From contig CASEIV010000002.1 in assembly GCA_949288175.1 (NCBI GenBank), positions 62,001 to 126,000 on the forward strand: a stretch of 64,000 bases of DNA, written 5' to 3'. The DNA comes from an uncultured Eubacteriales bacterium. GTDB lineage: Bacteria; Bacillota; Clostridia; TANB77; CAG-508. The notes beneath the pieces are model-generated. The model searched no databases. It was not told where the DNA came from and worked only from the letters and a program-made list of their open reading frames with translations. Numbering within the stretch: position 1 is the first letter of the stretch; each line of letters begins with the position of its first letter. The translations under genes and the position numbers were made by a program. Positions 17,062 through 25,944 of this stretch are shown one piece after another.

Positions 17062-17871
17062 ATGGATATAGAGTTAGTGAAAGAAATATATAATTTACAT
17101 ATCAAAGGATTTGAAGGACTAGATTTTAATGTTATTCATAAAGATAATTATGAAATTACATATAATCCAAATATAAAAGATTGTTATAGTAATTTTATTT
17201 CAAATTTTGATGTTAAAAATAATCAAGAATTTGAAAGCATTATCAATGAAGCAGATCATATTTTTAGCGAGAGAAACAGAACTACAGCAGTATATTTAAT
17301 TCCATTTATGAAGGAATTGTATAATAACAGAGATAAATATTTTACGACAGATAAATTTGAATTAATTTCAACAGAAGCATGGCAAATTTATCATGATTTT
17401 TCAAAATTAGATAATATAAATACAAATTGTAATTTTGATGTGAAATTGGAATTAGCAACAGATATGAAACAATATGCTGATTGTGTGATGTCTTGCTATC
17501 AAACAGATAATGAAGATGATCCTTATGGAGATTTAGATGAGGGGTATAGACAAGGCTATATAAATTATAAGAAAGTCTATAATGATATAGAAAATGAATT
17601 TTATTATATAAAAGTGGATGATAAGATAGTTGGAACGACGCAAAGTGTCTATAATCATAAGATTTATGGAATTTATAGTTTGGCTATAAAGGAAGCATAT
17701 AGAAATAAAGGGATTGGCAAAGAAGTATTGAAACAACAATTGCAAATGTGTAAGTCTAAAAATATCAATACTGCTTATTTACAAACAGAACAAGGATATT
17801 ATCCTCATAAAATGTATCAAAAGTTTGGATTTGAAGATTTATGTGTTGTATATTATTACTTAAAAAAATAG
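17062..17871 (+). CDS. GNAT family N-acetyltransferase with N-terminal extension
   Basis: The 269-aa protein starts at ATG 17062 after AAAGGGAAAT; the longer frame back to 16945 reads through the terminator and is rejected. The C-terminal ~110 residues are a GNAT domain with SLAIKEAYRNKGIGKEVLKQ (CoA loop) and MYQKFGFE. The N-terminal ~150 residues are unassigned and probably a degenerate second GNAT-like half. Substrate unknown. It has its own promoter module upstream. Confidence 0.82.
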   Translation: MDIELVKEIYNLHIKGFEGLDFNVIHKDNYEITYNPNIKDCYSNFISNFDVKNNQEFESIINEADHIFSERNRTTAVYLIPFMKELYNNRDKYFTTDKFELISTEAWQIYHDFSKLDNINTNCNFDVKLELATDMKQYADCVMSCYQTDNEDDPYGDLDEGYRQGYINYKKVYNDIENEFYYIKVDDKIVGTTQSVYNHKIYGIYSLAIKEAYRNKGIGKEVLKQQLQMCKSKNINTAYLQTEQGYYPHKMYQKFGFEDLCVVYYYLKK

Positions 17872-17901
17872 TTTTTATAAATTGAAAAGGAGTAGATAAT
17901 C

Positions 17902-18432
17902 ATGTTTATAGTTGCCCAGTTTTTTAGAATATTAGTTATCATAGCAAATGTTCTTTCAATGCAAATGAAAAATAAGAAGCAAATCATTCTCATGTTTATT
18001 TTAGCAAATCTGTTCTCTGCAATAAATTTTATTTTGTTACAAAGTTATAGTGGTGCTATAATTTGCTTGTTTGCAATCATACAAACATTTATCAATAAAA
18101 TATTCGAAAAGAAACAACAACAAGTACTAAAGGTAATAATTGGAATATACATAGTTATATCCATTATATTAGGTGCAATTACATTCAATAGTCTGATAGA
18201 TATTCTTCCTATAATATGCTCAATATTGTACACGATAACGATAATACAAGATAAAGAAAAAAATATAAGAAGAATATCATTAGTAAATATAGTATTATGG
18301 ATTATATATGACATTGTATGTCAAGCTTACACAGCAGCAATTTCGGATTTATTAATGACAATATCTACAATCATTGGTATGTATAGATTTGATTTTAAAA
18401 GAAATAAAAATGAAGTTGAAGAACAATCATAA
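17902..18432 (+). CDS. YgjV-like multi-pass membrane protein
   Basis: The 176-aa protein has about five hydrophobic spans: residues ~5-20, ~30-65, ~75-95, ~100-115 and ~125-150. The order and motifs QFFRILVIIANVLSMQ and IIGMYRFDFKRN match the YgjV (Imp-YgjV) family. Function of the family is unknown. GGAG lies before the ATG. The stop is followed by a truncated AAAGTACTTTGATAAGTA hairpin and then the TIM-barrel gene. Confidence 0.8.
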   Translation: MFIVAQFFRILVIIANVLSMQMKNKKQIILMFILANLFSAINFILLQSYSGAIICLFAIIQTFINKIFEKKQQQVLKVIIGIYIVISIILGAITFNSLIDILPIICSILYTITIIQDKEKNIRRISLVNIVLWIIYDIVCQAYTAAISDLLMTISTIIGMYRFDFKRNKNEVEEQS

Positions 18433-18460
18433 AGTACTTTGATAAGTATGGAGGTATAGT

Positions 18461-19246
18461 ATGAAAGAACTTGCAGTAGCAATTCAAAATGAAAATGAAA
18501 AAGTAAGTATTATAGAAACAATAAAATCTATAAAAAATGCAGGATTTAAAAATGTATTTGTTCAATGGTTTGATGAAAATTGGGAATATAACCAAGAAGA
18601 GCAAGTAAAGTTATGTAAAGAGTTAGGCTTAAATATTATATTTGCACACTTAGGATATCAAAATATCAATTCCATTTGGGAAGATGGAAATGAAGGAGAT
18701 AACCAAGTAGAAAGATATAAAAAAGATATTAGAGAATGTCATGATAATGGAATACCAATGGTAGTCATGCATCTAACGAGCCATAAAAAAGCACCTATGT
18801 ATGGAGAAATTGGATTAAATAGAATTAAAAAAATTGTACAATATGCAAAAGAATTAAACATGAAAGTTGCATTTGAAAATACAAAAATTAAAGGTTACTT
18901 AGAATATGTGTTAGACAATATAAAAGATGAAAATGTAGGAATTTGTTTTGATGCAGGACATTATCATGTGCATTTTGATGATGAGTTTAATTTTGAATTT
19001 TTTAAAGATAGAATTTTTGCAGTACATTTACATGATAATGATAAATCAGATGATTTGCACTTATTACCATTTGATGGAACAATCGATTGGAAAGATGTTA
19101 TAAAGAAACTAAAAGAATGCAATTATAATGGACCAGTAACTTTGGAGTTATGCTATAGATATGATTATTTAAATATGTCATTAGATGACTTCTATAAAGA
19201 GGGATATACTATAGGAATAAGATTAGCGGAAATGTTTGAAGAGTAA
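18461..19246 (+). CDS. Sugar phosphate isomerase/epimerase family TIM-barrel protein
   Basis: The 261-aa protein belongs to the AP_endonuc_2/xylose-isomerase-like barrel family. Metal-binding segments are visible: VAFENTK (Glu), ICFDAGHYHVHF (Asp/His), FAVHLHDND (His) and VTLELCYR (Glu). The ribosome site GGAGGT is at normal spacing. A short decayed relative of its N-terminus (NITVTTQNENQKI) is seen at 20568-20618. The substrate is unknown. Confidence 0.87.
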   Translation: MKELAVAIQNENEKVSIIETIKSIKNAGFKNVFVQWFDENWEYNQEEQVKLCKELGLNIIFAHLGYQNINSIWEDGNEGDNQVERYKKDIRECHDNGIPMVVMHLTSHKKAPMYGEIGLNRIKKIVQYAKELNMKVAFENTKIKGYLEYVLDNIKDENVGICFDAGHYHVHFDDEFNFEFFKDRIFAVHLHDNDKSDDLHLLPFDGTIDWKDVIKKLKECNYNGPVTLELCYRYDYLNMSLDDFYKEGYTIGIRLAEMFEE

Positions 19247-19277
19247 TCAAAAATAATATAATTTAGCAAATTTGTGA

Positions 19278-19325
19278 GGAAGTGTTAGGAAGAGCACTTC
19301 CTTTTTTAATCTTTATATGATAGAA
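19278..19325 (+). promoter_or_regulatory. Terminator-promoter module A, copy 3
   Basis: The hairpin GGAAGTG/CACTTCC with loop TTAGGAAGAG is followed by T6 and then TATATGATAGAAT. It repeats the layout of copies at 10118 and 16937 and separates the TIM-barrel gene from the methyltransferase gene. Confidence 0.75.
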
Positions 19326-19354
19326 TTCAAATATAAGTGATAAAGGAGATTTAT

Positions 19355-19993
19355 ATGTTAGAAAATAGTAAAACGTATTGGGATGACGAATACTGGAAAG
19401 ACAAAATAAAAAACAGCCAAACAGATTTCATAACAGATAATTGGATGGATAAGTATAATAATGAAATAAATGAAGTGAAACTGAAAAAAGCAATAGATTT
19501 AGGATGTGGTATAGGTCAGGATACGAAATGGTTGTTAGAGAGAGGTTTTGATGTTATATCTTGTGATATATCAGAAATAGCATTAAACAAAATGAAAGAA
19601 ATTATCCCTAATAGTAAAACAATGCAGATTGATTTTAAAGAAAAATTACCATTTGAAGATAACTCAGTAGGATTAATTAATGCTAATTTATCGATTCATT
19701 ATTTTGATATGAAAAATACAATAAAAATATTTAATGAAATATATAGAGTTTTGCAGAAAAAGGGGTTATTTATTGGAAGAGTAAATTCAGACAAAAATGA
19801 AGAATATATAAAAGAAACAACAAAAGAAATAGAAAAGAATTTTTATTATGATTATGGAAGATATTTTAGATTATTTAACAAAGAACAATTTGAGATTTTA
19901 ACGAAACAATGGAATGTTATTTTATTAAATGAAAATGTAACAGTTAGATTAAATAGGAAAAAAGCATTATGGGAGTTTATATTAGAAAAATAA
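19355..19993 (+). CDS. Class I SAM-dependent methyltransferase
   Basis: The 212-aa protein has SAM motif I AIDLGCGIGQDTKWLLERG near residue 45, the acidic loop ISCDIS and motif NANLSIHYFD. This is the Methyltransf_11/25 pattern of small-molecule methyltransferases. ATG 19355 has AAAGGAG upstream; GTG 19337 lies within the promoter region. The substrate cannot be told. It is 24 bases before a NUDIX gene. Confidence 0.87.
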   Translation: MLENSKTYWDDEYWKDKIKNSQTDFITDNWMDKYNNEINEVKLKKAIDLGCGIGQDTKWLLERGFDVISCDISEIALNKMKEIIPNSKTMQIDFKEKLPFEDNSVGLINANLSIHYFDMKNTIKIFNEIYRVLQKKGLFIGRVNSDKNEEYIKETTKEIEKNFYYDYGRYFRLFNKEQFEILTKQWNVILLNENVTVRLNRKKALWEFILEK

Positions 19994-20017
19994 TATGTTC
20001 CAGTATGGAGGGTAAAA

Positions 20018-20536
20018 ATGCAATTATATATTCCAGAAGTAAAAAACATGAAAGAACTAAAAGAAATACTAAAAGATAACAATATCATAGCAAAAGATTA
20101 TAAAGTAGCAGTCATCGTATATGCTTTTGACGAAAACAATAAAATTATTTTTCAAAGAAGAGGACCAGGTTGTAGAGATGAAAGATTTAAGCTAGAAACA
20201 ATCGGTGGAAGAGTAAAAGAAGATGACATTGATTTTAGAACTGCCTTAAATAGAGAAATTATAGAAGAGGTTGGAACAGAAGCCAATATAGAAATAGGAG
20301 AATTTATAACATCAACATATGCTACTACATTTGACAATAGATATGATAAAGAACAGCCTTGGATATATTTGGTATATAAAGGAACTTTAAAAAGTGGTGA
20401 ATTAACAATAGCAGAACCAGACAAGTGTTTAGGATATGAAAGATACAAAATTGGTGAAGTAGATGAAAGAGAATTAAGTAATGGTGCCAAAGAACTTTAT
20501 AAAATTGTAAGTGAAAAATATATTGCAAAAAAATAG
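20018..20536 (+). CDS. NUDIX hydrolase
   Basis: The 172-aa protein has the Nudix box GGRVKEDDIDFRTALNREII with EEVG (GxxxxE...REUxEExG, with one residue more than the strict spacing). The N-terminal 30 residues precede a YKVAVIVYAFDENN strand. It hydrolyses a nucleoside diphosphate linked to another moiety; the substrate is unknown. GGAGGG before the ATG supports the start. Confidence 0.85.
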   Translation: MQLYIPEVKNMKELKEILKDNNIIAKDYKVAVIVYAFDENNKIIFQRRGPGCRDERFKLETIGGRVKEDDIDFRTALNREIIEEVGTEANIEIGEFITSTYATTFDNRYDKEQPWIYLVYKGTLKSGELTIAEPDKCLGYERYKIGEVDERELSNGAKELYKIVSEKYIAKK

Positions 20537-20567
20537 TTATGAATATAAAAATCAGAGGTGATATATA

Positions 20568-20618
20568 TGAGTTTAAATATTACAGTAACAACTCAAAATG
20601 AAAATCAAAAAATTTGAA
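20568..20618 (+). pseudogene. N-terminal stub resembling the sugar isomerase/epimerase gene
   Basis: Behind AGAGGTGAT an ATG gives MSLNITVTTQNENQKI and then TGA. This matches the start of the protein at 18461 (AVAIQNENEKVSI), and the following bases could read INLIENS. It seems to be the 5' stub of a lost paralogue. Confidence 0.4.
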
Positions 20619-20650
20619 TTAATTTAATAGAAAATTCGAAGGGAGATAAA

Positions 20651-21352
20651 ATGAATAACAGACCAATTAATACTTTATTTATGTTAATGTCATTAGATGG
20701 CAAAATTAATAGTGGAGATAGTGATGAATTAGATGTTGATAGAGATTGGTGTAAAATCAGTGGTGTGAAAGAAGGATTACATCAATATTATGAAATTGAA
20801 CAAACAACAGATAGGTATTCTTTAAATACAGGAAGAACAATGGCAAAAATAGGAGTTAATGAAAGAACAGAAAAACCACAAAAGCTAGATTGTGGATTTA
20901 TCATTATTGATAGAAAACCACATTTAAATGAAAAAGGTATAGAATATTTGTGTAATTGGGTTGATATATTATTTTTAATAACAGATAATAAAAATCACCC
21001 TGCATATAAATTATTAGACAAATTTGATAACCTAAAAATTATGTATTATGAAAATATAAATTTAACAAAGATGATGGAAGATTTAAAAAGTGATTATGAT
21101 GTAGAAAAAATTACGATTCAATCTGGAGGAACCTTAAATGGTGAATTTTTAAGGGAAAATTTAATTGACTATGTAAATATTGTAATAGCGCCAATTTTAG
21201 TTGGAGGAGCAAATACAAGTACATTAATTGATGGAAAGTCTATATCTAAAATAGAAGAACTAAATAAATTAAAAGCATTAGAATTATTAGAATGTAACGT
21301 TCTAAAGGATTCATATATACAGTTAAAATATAAAGTATTGAGAAATAATTAA
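20651..21352 (+). CDS. RibD C-terminal/dihydrofolate-reductase-like reductase
   Basis: The 233-aa protein starts RPINTLFMLMSLDGKIN and later has ITIQSGGTLNGEFLRENLIDYVNIVIAPILVGGANT. This is the RibD_C pattern of NADPH-dependent pyrimidine or pterin reductases. It lacks the RibD deaminase half. No riboflavin genes are nearby, so a stand-alone reductase role is likely. GAAGGGAG precedes the ATG. Confidence 0.86.
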   Translation: MNNRPINTLFMLMSLDGKINSGDSDELDVDRDWCKISGVKEGLHQYYEIEQTTDRYSLNTGRTMAKIGVNERTEKPQKLDCGFIIIDRKPHLNEKGIEYLCNWVDILFLITDNKNHPAYKLLDKFDNLKIMYYENINLTKMMEDLKSDYDVEKITIQSGGTLNGEFLRENLIDYVNIVIAPILVGGANTSTLIDGKSISKIEELNKLKALELLECNVLKDSYIQLKYKVLRNN

Positions 21353-21380
21353 ACAAATAAAAATATAGGTGAGGTAAAAA

Positions 21381-22760
21381 ATGAATGAAGTAACCAATAG
21401 ATTTCTAGAACTATTTTATAAATTATCACAAATACCAAGAGAATCAGGAAAAGAAAAAAGATTTGCTGACTTTTTAGAGGCATTTGCGAAAGAAAATAAT
21501 CTAGAATGTTATAGAGATAAAAGTAACAATGTTTTGATAAAAAAATCTGGTAATAAGAAAGATAATGAGCCAATCATATTACAAGCACATATGGATATGG
21601 TATGTGTAAAAAGAGAAAATAGCAACCATGATTTTGATACAGATCCAATTGAAATAGTTAGAAATGGTGATATGATATCAGCAAGAGATACATCATTGGG
21701 AGCTGACCAGGGAATTGGATTAGCTATCATGTTACTCATATTGGAAAGTAGAAAAATAAAACATCCAGATATAGAATGTTTATTTACAACCGAAGAAGAA
21801 ACGACTTTTCACGGTGCAGAAAACTTTGATTATTCAAAATTGAAAGGAAAGAGATTAATTAATATAGATCATGCTAAAGATGATTCTATTGTAATAGGAT
21901 GTGATGCAGATATCTGTAATCAATATATATTTGAAGGGAAACATATTACTATCAATATGCCATCTTATAAAATAACAATCAGTGGTGTAGAAGGTGGAAA
22001 TTCAGGATGGGAGATTGAGAGAAGTAGTAAAAATGCAATTTTCATAATGGCAAAGATAATACAAAAGTTACAAACTGAAAAAGAGGTATATATTTGTCAA
22101 ATTTCAGGAGGTAACTCAGAAAATGATATAGCAATTTCATGTGAATGTATTATAAAAACAAACATTAAAGACATAGAAAATAAGATAAAGAACAATATAG
22201 AGGAAAAACATATAGATATACAAATAGATGAAGTAGATAGTGAAATATCATTTTCTTCAGAAGATAGCAAAAAAATAATAGAAGAGATAATCAATTTAAA
22301 ACAAGGATTGATTACAAATAGAAACAATATTATTACATCAGGAAATATAGGAAAGATAGAAACCATAAACAATAAAATCGTGATAACAGGAATTTTAAGA
22401 AGTATAGAAGAAAGTGAACTGCAAGAGCAAAATAGTGAAAATAAACATATATCTAAAAATAATGGTTTTAAAACTGAAGAAGTTTACAAAGATTTAGCAT
22501 GGATACCTAATGTAAATTCAAAGTTAAAAGAAACTTATACAAATATGTATTATCAAGTAAATGGAAAATATCCTGGTTTTGAAATTACGCATGGAGGATT
22601 AGAATGTAGTTGTATTGCTCAAAGAATAACAGGATTAGATATGATTTCTATCGGAAGTATTATAGAAGATTTTCATACTGTAAATGAAAAGATGTATATT
22701 AGTTCTTGTGAAAAAACGATAAAAACATTGTTAGCTTTTTTAGAGTATGAAAATAATTAA
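21381..22760 (+). CDS. pepD: Cytosol non-specific dipeptidase / aminoacyl-histidine dipeptidase (M20C)
   Basis: The 459-aa protein has the metal-binding segments QAHMDMVCVK (His/Asp), SLGADQGIG (Asp), TTEEETTFHGAENF (catalytic and ligand Glu) and a C-terminal FHTVNEKMYISS (His). The order and length fit PepD. It hydrolyses dipeptides such as beta-Ala-His and Xaa-His using two zinc ions. GAGGT lies upstream. The middle dimerisation domain is somewhat shorter than in E. coli PepD. Confidence 0.92.
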   Translation: MNEVTNRFLELFYKLSQIPRESGKEKRFADFLEAFAKENNLECYRDKSNNVLIKKSGNKKDNEPIILQAHMDMVCVKRENSNHDFDTDPIEIVRNGDMISARDTSLGADQGIGLAIMLLILESRKIKHPDIECLFTTEEETTFHGAENFDYSKLKGKRLINIDHAKDDSIVIGCDADICNQYIFEGKHITINMPSYKITISGVEGGNSGWEIERSSKNAIFIMAKIIQKLQTEKEVYICQISGGNSENDIAISCECIIKTNIKDIENKIKNNIEEKHIDIQIDEVDSEISFSSEDSKKIIEEIINLKQGLITNRNNIITSGNIGKIETINNKIVITGILRSIEESELQEQNSENKHISKNNGFKTEEVYKDLAWIPNVNSKLKETYTNMYYQVNGKYPGFEITHGGLECSCIAQRITGLDMISIGSIIEDFHTVNEKMYISSCEKTIKTLLAFLEYENN

Positions 22761-22813
22761 TTTGATAACAAGTAAAACTAACCAGTATATCATTTGAAAG
22801 AGGTGTGAAAACT

Positions 22814-23260
22814 ATGGATGAAAAATTTATGAACATTGCTATTGAAATTAGTAAACATTCAAAATATCCTTATGGGGCAATTATTGTAAAAGATGGCAAA
22901 ATTATAGGAAGAAGTGATGATGATACACTAATGAGCAAAACAATGTATACACATGCAGAATTAATGGCAATAGAAAGTGCTTGTAAAAATCATCCCAACC
23001 TATATGGAGAACTAAAAGGAACTACCATGTATGTATCTTGTGAGCCATGTATGATGTGTATGGGGGCCATTCTATATGAAGAAATTAGTAGAATTGTATA
23101 TGCAAGCACCATAAAAGATTCTGACCAATATATTTGTAAAGAAGTGATTTGTGATACAAACGAACTAGCGCAATGTGCAAAATCTAATATAGAGATTGTT
23201 AAAGAATATAAGAGAGAAGAAGCTGTGGAGGTATTAAAAAATTATCAATTCAAAGATTAA
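22814..23260 (+). CDS. Nucleoside/guanine deaminase (CDA fold)
   Basis: The 148-aa protein has the zinc deaminase motifs HAELMAIESAC (HAE) and PCMMCMGAI (PCxxC). The DSDQYICKE block and lack of a tRNA-binding C-terminus point to the GuaD-like nucleoside deaminase group rather than TadA. I choose ATG 22814, eight bases after AGAGGTG. It likely deaminates guanine or a related base. Confidence 0.88.
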   Translation: MDEKFMNIAIEISKHSKYPYGAIIVKDGKIIGRSDDDTLMSKTMYTHAELMAIESACKNHPNLYGELKGTTMYVSCEPCMMCMGAILYEEISRIVYASTIKDSDQYICKEVICDTNELAQCAKSNIEIVKEYKREEAVEVLKNYQFKD

Positions 23261-23276
23261 AACTGAAGGGAATTGT

Positions 23277-23403
23277 TATAATATATTTAAAAACATTCAA
23301 ATTAAGTGATGAAAGAAATATAATAAAAACAAATATCACAACAAAATAAAGAGCCTGATATATTCATATTTAATAGTATCACTATGTTATATGAGGATTT
23401 AGA
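23277..23403 (+). pseudogene. Decayed N-terminal copy of the AAA ATPase at 10312
   Basis: The sequence reads IIYLKTFKLSDERNI, then after a small deletion and frame change QNKEPDIFIFNSITMLYE. This parallels residues 2-42 of the ATPase at 10312 and stops just before the Walker A loop. There is no start, and several stops occur. It shows that ATPase genes of this type were present more than once here. Confidence 0.8.
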
Positions 23404-23419
23404 AGAAAGGTAGAATAAG

Positions 23420-24316
23420 ATGGATAAGATCATTGTAGAAGTGGGTTCGACTTGTATAAAAGTAGATAAGTTTGATGGGAATAATATAGAAAGATTAGAA
23501 GGGAAAACAATCCAATTTAAAAAGCATTATCATGAAGATAAAAAATTGAGAGAAAGTGATGTCGAAGAGTTAATAAAAAGCATAAATAACTTAAAGACAA
23601 TTTCTTCCCAGATATATGTATGTGGCACAAGTATTTTTAGAAGTTTGAACGAAAAAGAAAGAAAGGAATTTCTAAGTAAGTTTAAAAACGAAACTGGATA
23701 TGATTTTACTATTATTTCTCAAGAAAAAGAAAATGAGTTAACAACCTATGGTGCTACAAGATTTGTTAATAATAAAGTGTGTGTATTTATTGGTGGAGGA
23801 GGTTCTACAGAAATTACGATATATGACAAAGAAATTAAAGAAAGTGTTAACACAAAAATTGGTGTTATAGATGTCATGCAAGAGTTTCCGGATTTAGCAG
23901 AAGATATAGCAATAAGTGATTTAAAAACAGTAAAAACATATATACAAAAAAGATTAAAACTACCCAAAGAAAAAGCAGATATATTAATATTAACTGGTGG
24001 AGGACATGAAAAAGTTGCTAGGATTTCAGGAATGAAATATGAAGAAAATACTTTATATCAAGATATAGCAGCACCTATTATGATGGATATAGAAACCAGG
24101 GAGAGTGAAACAGAAAGATACTACAAATCTATATCTTTAGATGAGATACGAAGTAGAGTAAAAGATCCAGAGTGGTGGTATGCAACAAGAGCAATGAGTG
24201 CTTTTGTATTAGTAGTGGCAGAAGCAATAGAAGCAAAATATATCATACCAACAGATATTGCCATGGCATACGGAATCTTAAATAGTGAAAGTGAATATGA
24301 AAATAAAATAATATAA
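23420..24316 (+). CDS. Ppx/GppA-like phosphatase family protein
   Basis: The 298-aa protein has the actin-like ATPase-fold motifs IIVEVGSTCIKVDKF (phosphate 1), VCVFIGGGGSTEITIY (phosphate 2) and a C-terminal ILILTGGGHEKV (adenosine-like). This is the order seen in exopolyphosphatase/ppGpp phosphohydrolases. The first loop lacks the usual GSN acidic pattern, so the substrate is uncertain. AGAAAGG precedes the ATG. Confidence 0.78.
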   Translation: MDKIIVEVGSTCIKVDKFDGNNIERLEGKTIQFKKHYHEDKKLRESDVEELIKSINNLKTISSQIYVCGTSIFRSLNEKERKEFLSKFKNETGYDFTIISQEKENELTTYGATRFVNNKVCVFIGGGGSTEITIYDKEIKESVNTKIGVIDVMQEFPDLAEDIAISDLKTVKTYIQKRLKLPKEKADILILTGGGHEKVARISGMKYEENTLYQDIAAPIMMDIETRESETERYYKSISLDEIRSRVKDPEWWYATRAMSAFVLVVAEAIEAKYIIPTDIAMAYGILNSESEYENKII

Positions 24317-24337
24317 TTTATTTAAGGAGCAAAAATA

Positions 24338-24913
24338 ATGCAATTAGTAAATGTGGATATAAAACAATTTAAAGAAATTATATATCCTGAATATATAAAA
24401 ATATTTCCAAAAGAAGAAAGAAAAGAATTAAAAACCATAGAACAAAATTATGATAAAAAGATAACAAAACTTATCAAGATATGTGAACATAATCAATTTA
24501 TTGGATTTTTTATCATCAATACAATCAAAAATAGTCAATATGTACAACTAGATTATTTTGCTATTTTAGAAAAATATCGAAATAAGGGATATGGAACAAA
24601 AGCAATACAATTATTAAAAAAACAAATGGAAACATATGATGGAATATTTGTAGAAATAGAAAAACTAGGTTTAGGAAAAGATAAGCAAGATAATCTATTA
24701 AGAGAAAGAAGAGCAAAGTTCTATGAAAATTTAGGGTTTGAAAAACTAAATTCTGAATTAAAATGGTTTGAAACTTTAATATTATCAATCTATGTACTTC
24801 CAATTTCTACACACAAAGATAATGAAAATGAGATTTTAAAGGATATGTTTCAAATATATATTTCAGTACATGGAAAAGAAAAAGTAGAAAGAGATTGTAA
24901 AGTAATAAAATAA
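24338..24913 (+). CDS. GNAT family N-acetyltransferase
   Basis: The 191-aa protein has a GNAT core with LDYFAILEKYRNKGYGTKAIQ (CoA loop RNKGYG) near residue 85 and FYENLGFEK. The C-terminal 45 residues are less typical. It lies 21 bases after the Ppx-like gene, with AAGGAGC as ribosome site. Substrate unknown. Confidence 0.82.
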   Translation: MQLVNVDIKQFKEIIYPEYIKIFPKEERKELKTIEQNYDKKITKLIKICEHNQFIGFFIINTIKNSQYVQLDYFAILEKYRNKGYGTKAIQLLKKQMETYDGIFVEIEKLGLGKDKQDNLLRERRAKFYENLGFEKLNSELKWFETLILSIYVLPISTHKDNENEILKDMFQIYISVHGKEKVERDCKVIK

Positions 24914-24939
24914 ATAGAAAAAGAGATAGGAGAATATAT

Positions 24940-25770
24940 ATGAAGGTCATAGAACAATTTCTAAAAGGAAAGTTTAATAAAGAAGAACTATGTGAAGATG
25001 GAATATGTGTGACAGATGATTTTGTAGCAGTTATTGATGGTGTTACTTCTCATAGTCAATTTACATATCATAACAAAAAACTAGGGAAAATTATTTGTGA
25101 TATCTTATTAGAAGCCATTCCAAAATTAGATAAGCAATGGAATTGTTATGAAGCAATAGATTTTTTAAATGAATATATTCTTACGTTTTATAAACAACAT
25201 GGTATATACGAGAAAATAAAAGATGATGCAGCAGACCAACCATCAGCTTCTGTTATTATGTATTCAAAACAACATCATCAAATATGGTTAATTGGGGATT
25301 GTATGGCTTTATATGGTAATACAATACTTGAAAATAAATTAGAATCGGACGAATTATATACAAAAATGAGAGTTATGACAATTAATTATTTATTGGCAAC
25401 AGGATATACAGAGAAAGAGTTATTAGAAGATGACGTTACCAAAATGTTTTTTCAGCCTTTATCTAAAAGACAACCATACATTAGGAATAAAACCTTTAAC
25501 AGTATATATGATTATGTAGTTATTGATGGATTTAATAAACCAGATAAAAAGTTAATAAAGTGTATTGATGTGCCTCAAGATATAAAAGAAATTGTTTTTG
25601 TTACAGATGGATATCGAAAACCATTTCATACACTAAAAAAATCAGAAGAGTATTTGAATTATATAAGAGAAGTGGATCCACTTTGTTATAAAGAATTTGC
25701 ATATGAGAGAGGATTTTATAAGAATCAAGAAAGTTATGATGATAGAGCATATATTAGGTTTGAAGTATAA
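24940..25770 (+). CDS. PP2C-like phosphatase fold protein (tentative)
   Basis: The 276-aa protein has DDFVAVIDGVTS near residue 25, then IWLIGDCMALY, IVFVTDGYRK and a final YDDRAYIRF. These resemble the metal-binding strands of PPM/PP2C phosphatases (D-G, GD, TDG and DD). The family match is from motif order only. It lies in a run with the GNAT gene. If correct, it would be a Mg/Mn-dependent phosphatase acting on an unknown substrate. Confidence 0.55.
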   Translation: MKVIEQFLKGKFNKEELCEDGICVTDDFVAVIDGVTSHSQFTYHNKKLGKIICDILLEAIPKLDKQWNCYEAIDFLNEYILTFYKQHGIYEKIKDDAADQPSASVIMYSKQHHQIWLIGDCMALYGNTILENKLESDELYTKMRVMTINYLLATGYTEKELLEDDVTKMFFQPLSKRQPYIRNKTFNSIYDYVVIDGFNKPDKKLIKCIDVPQDIKEIVFVTDGYRKPFHTLKKSEEYLNYIREVDPLCYKEFAYERGFYKNQESYDDRAYIRFEV

Positions 25771-25944
25771 AAATTTGTTAAAAAATCATATAATGAAATT
25801 AATAAATTCAAAGCAATAAATAAAATTAAAAATATAGTAAGGAACTATTGATAATTTTTTCGGCATATGATATATCTAAATTAACTACTAAAGAAAAAAT
25901 AGATGAAGAAATAAACGGAGAAGAAAATAAAAGAGGTAGTTAAC

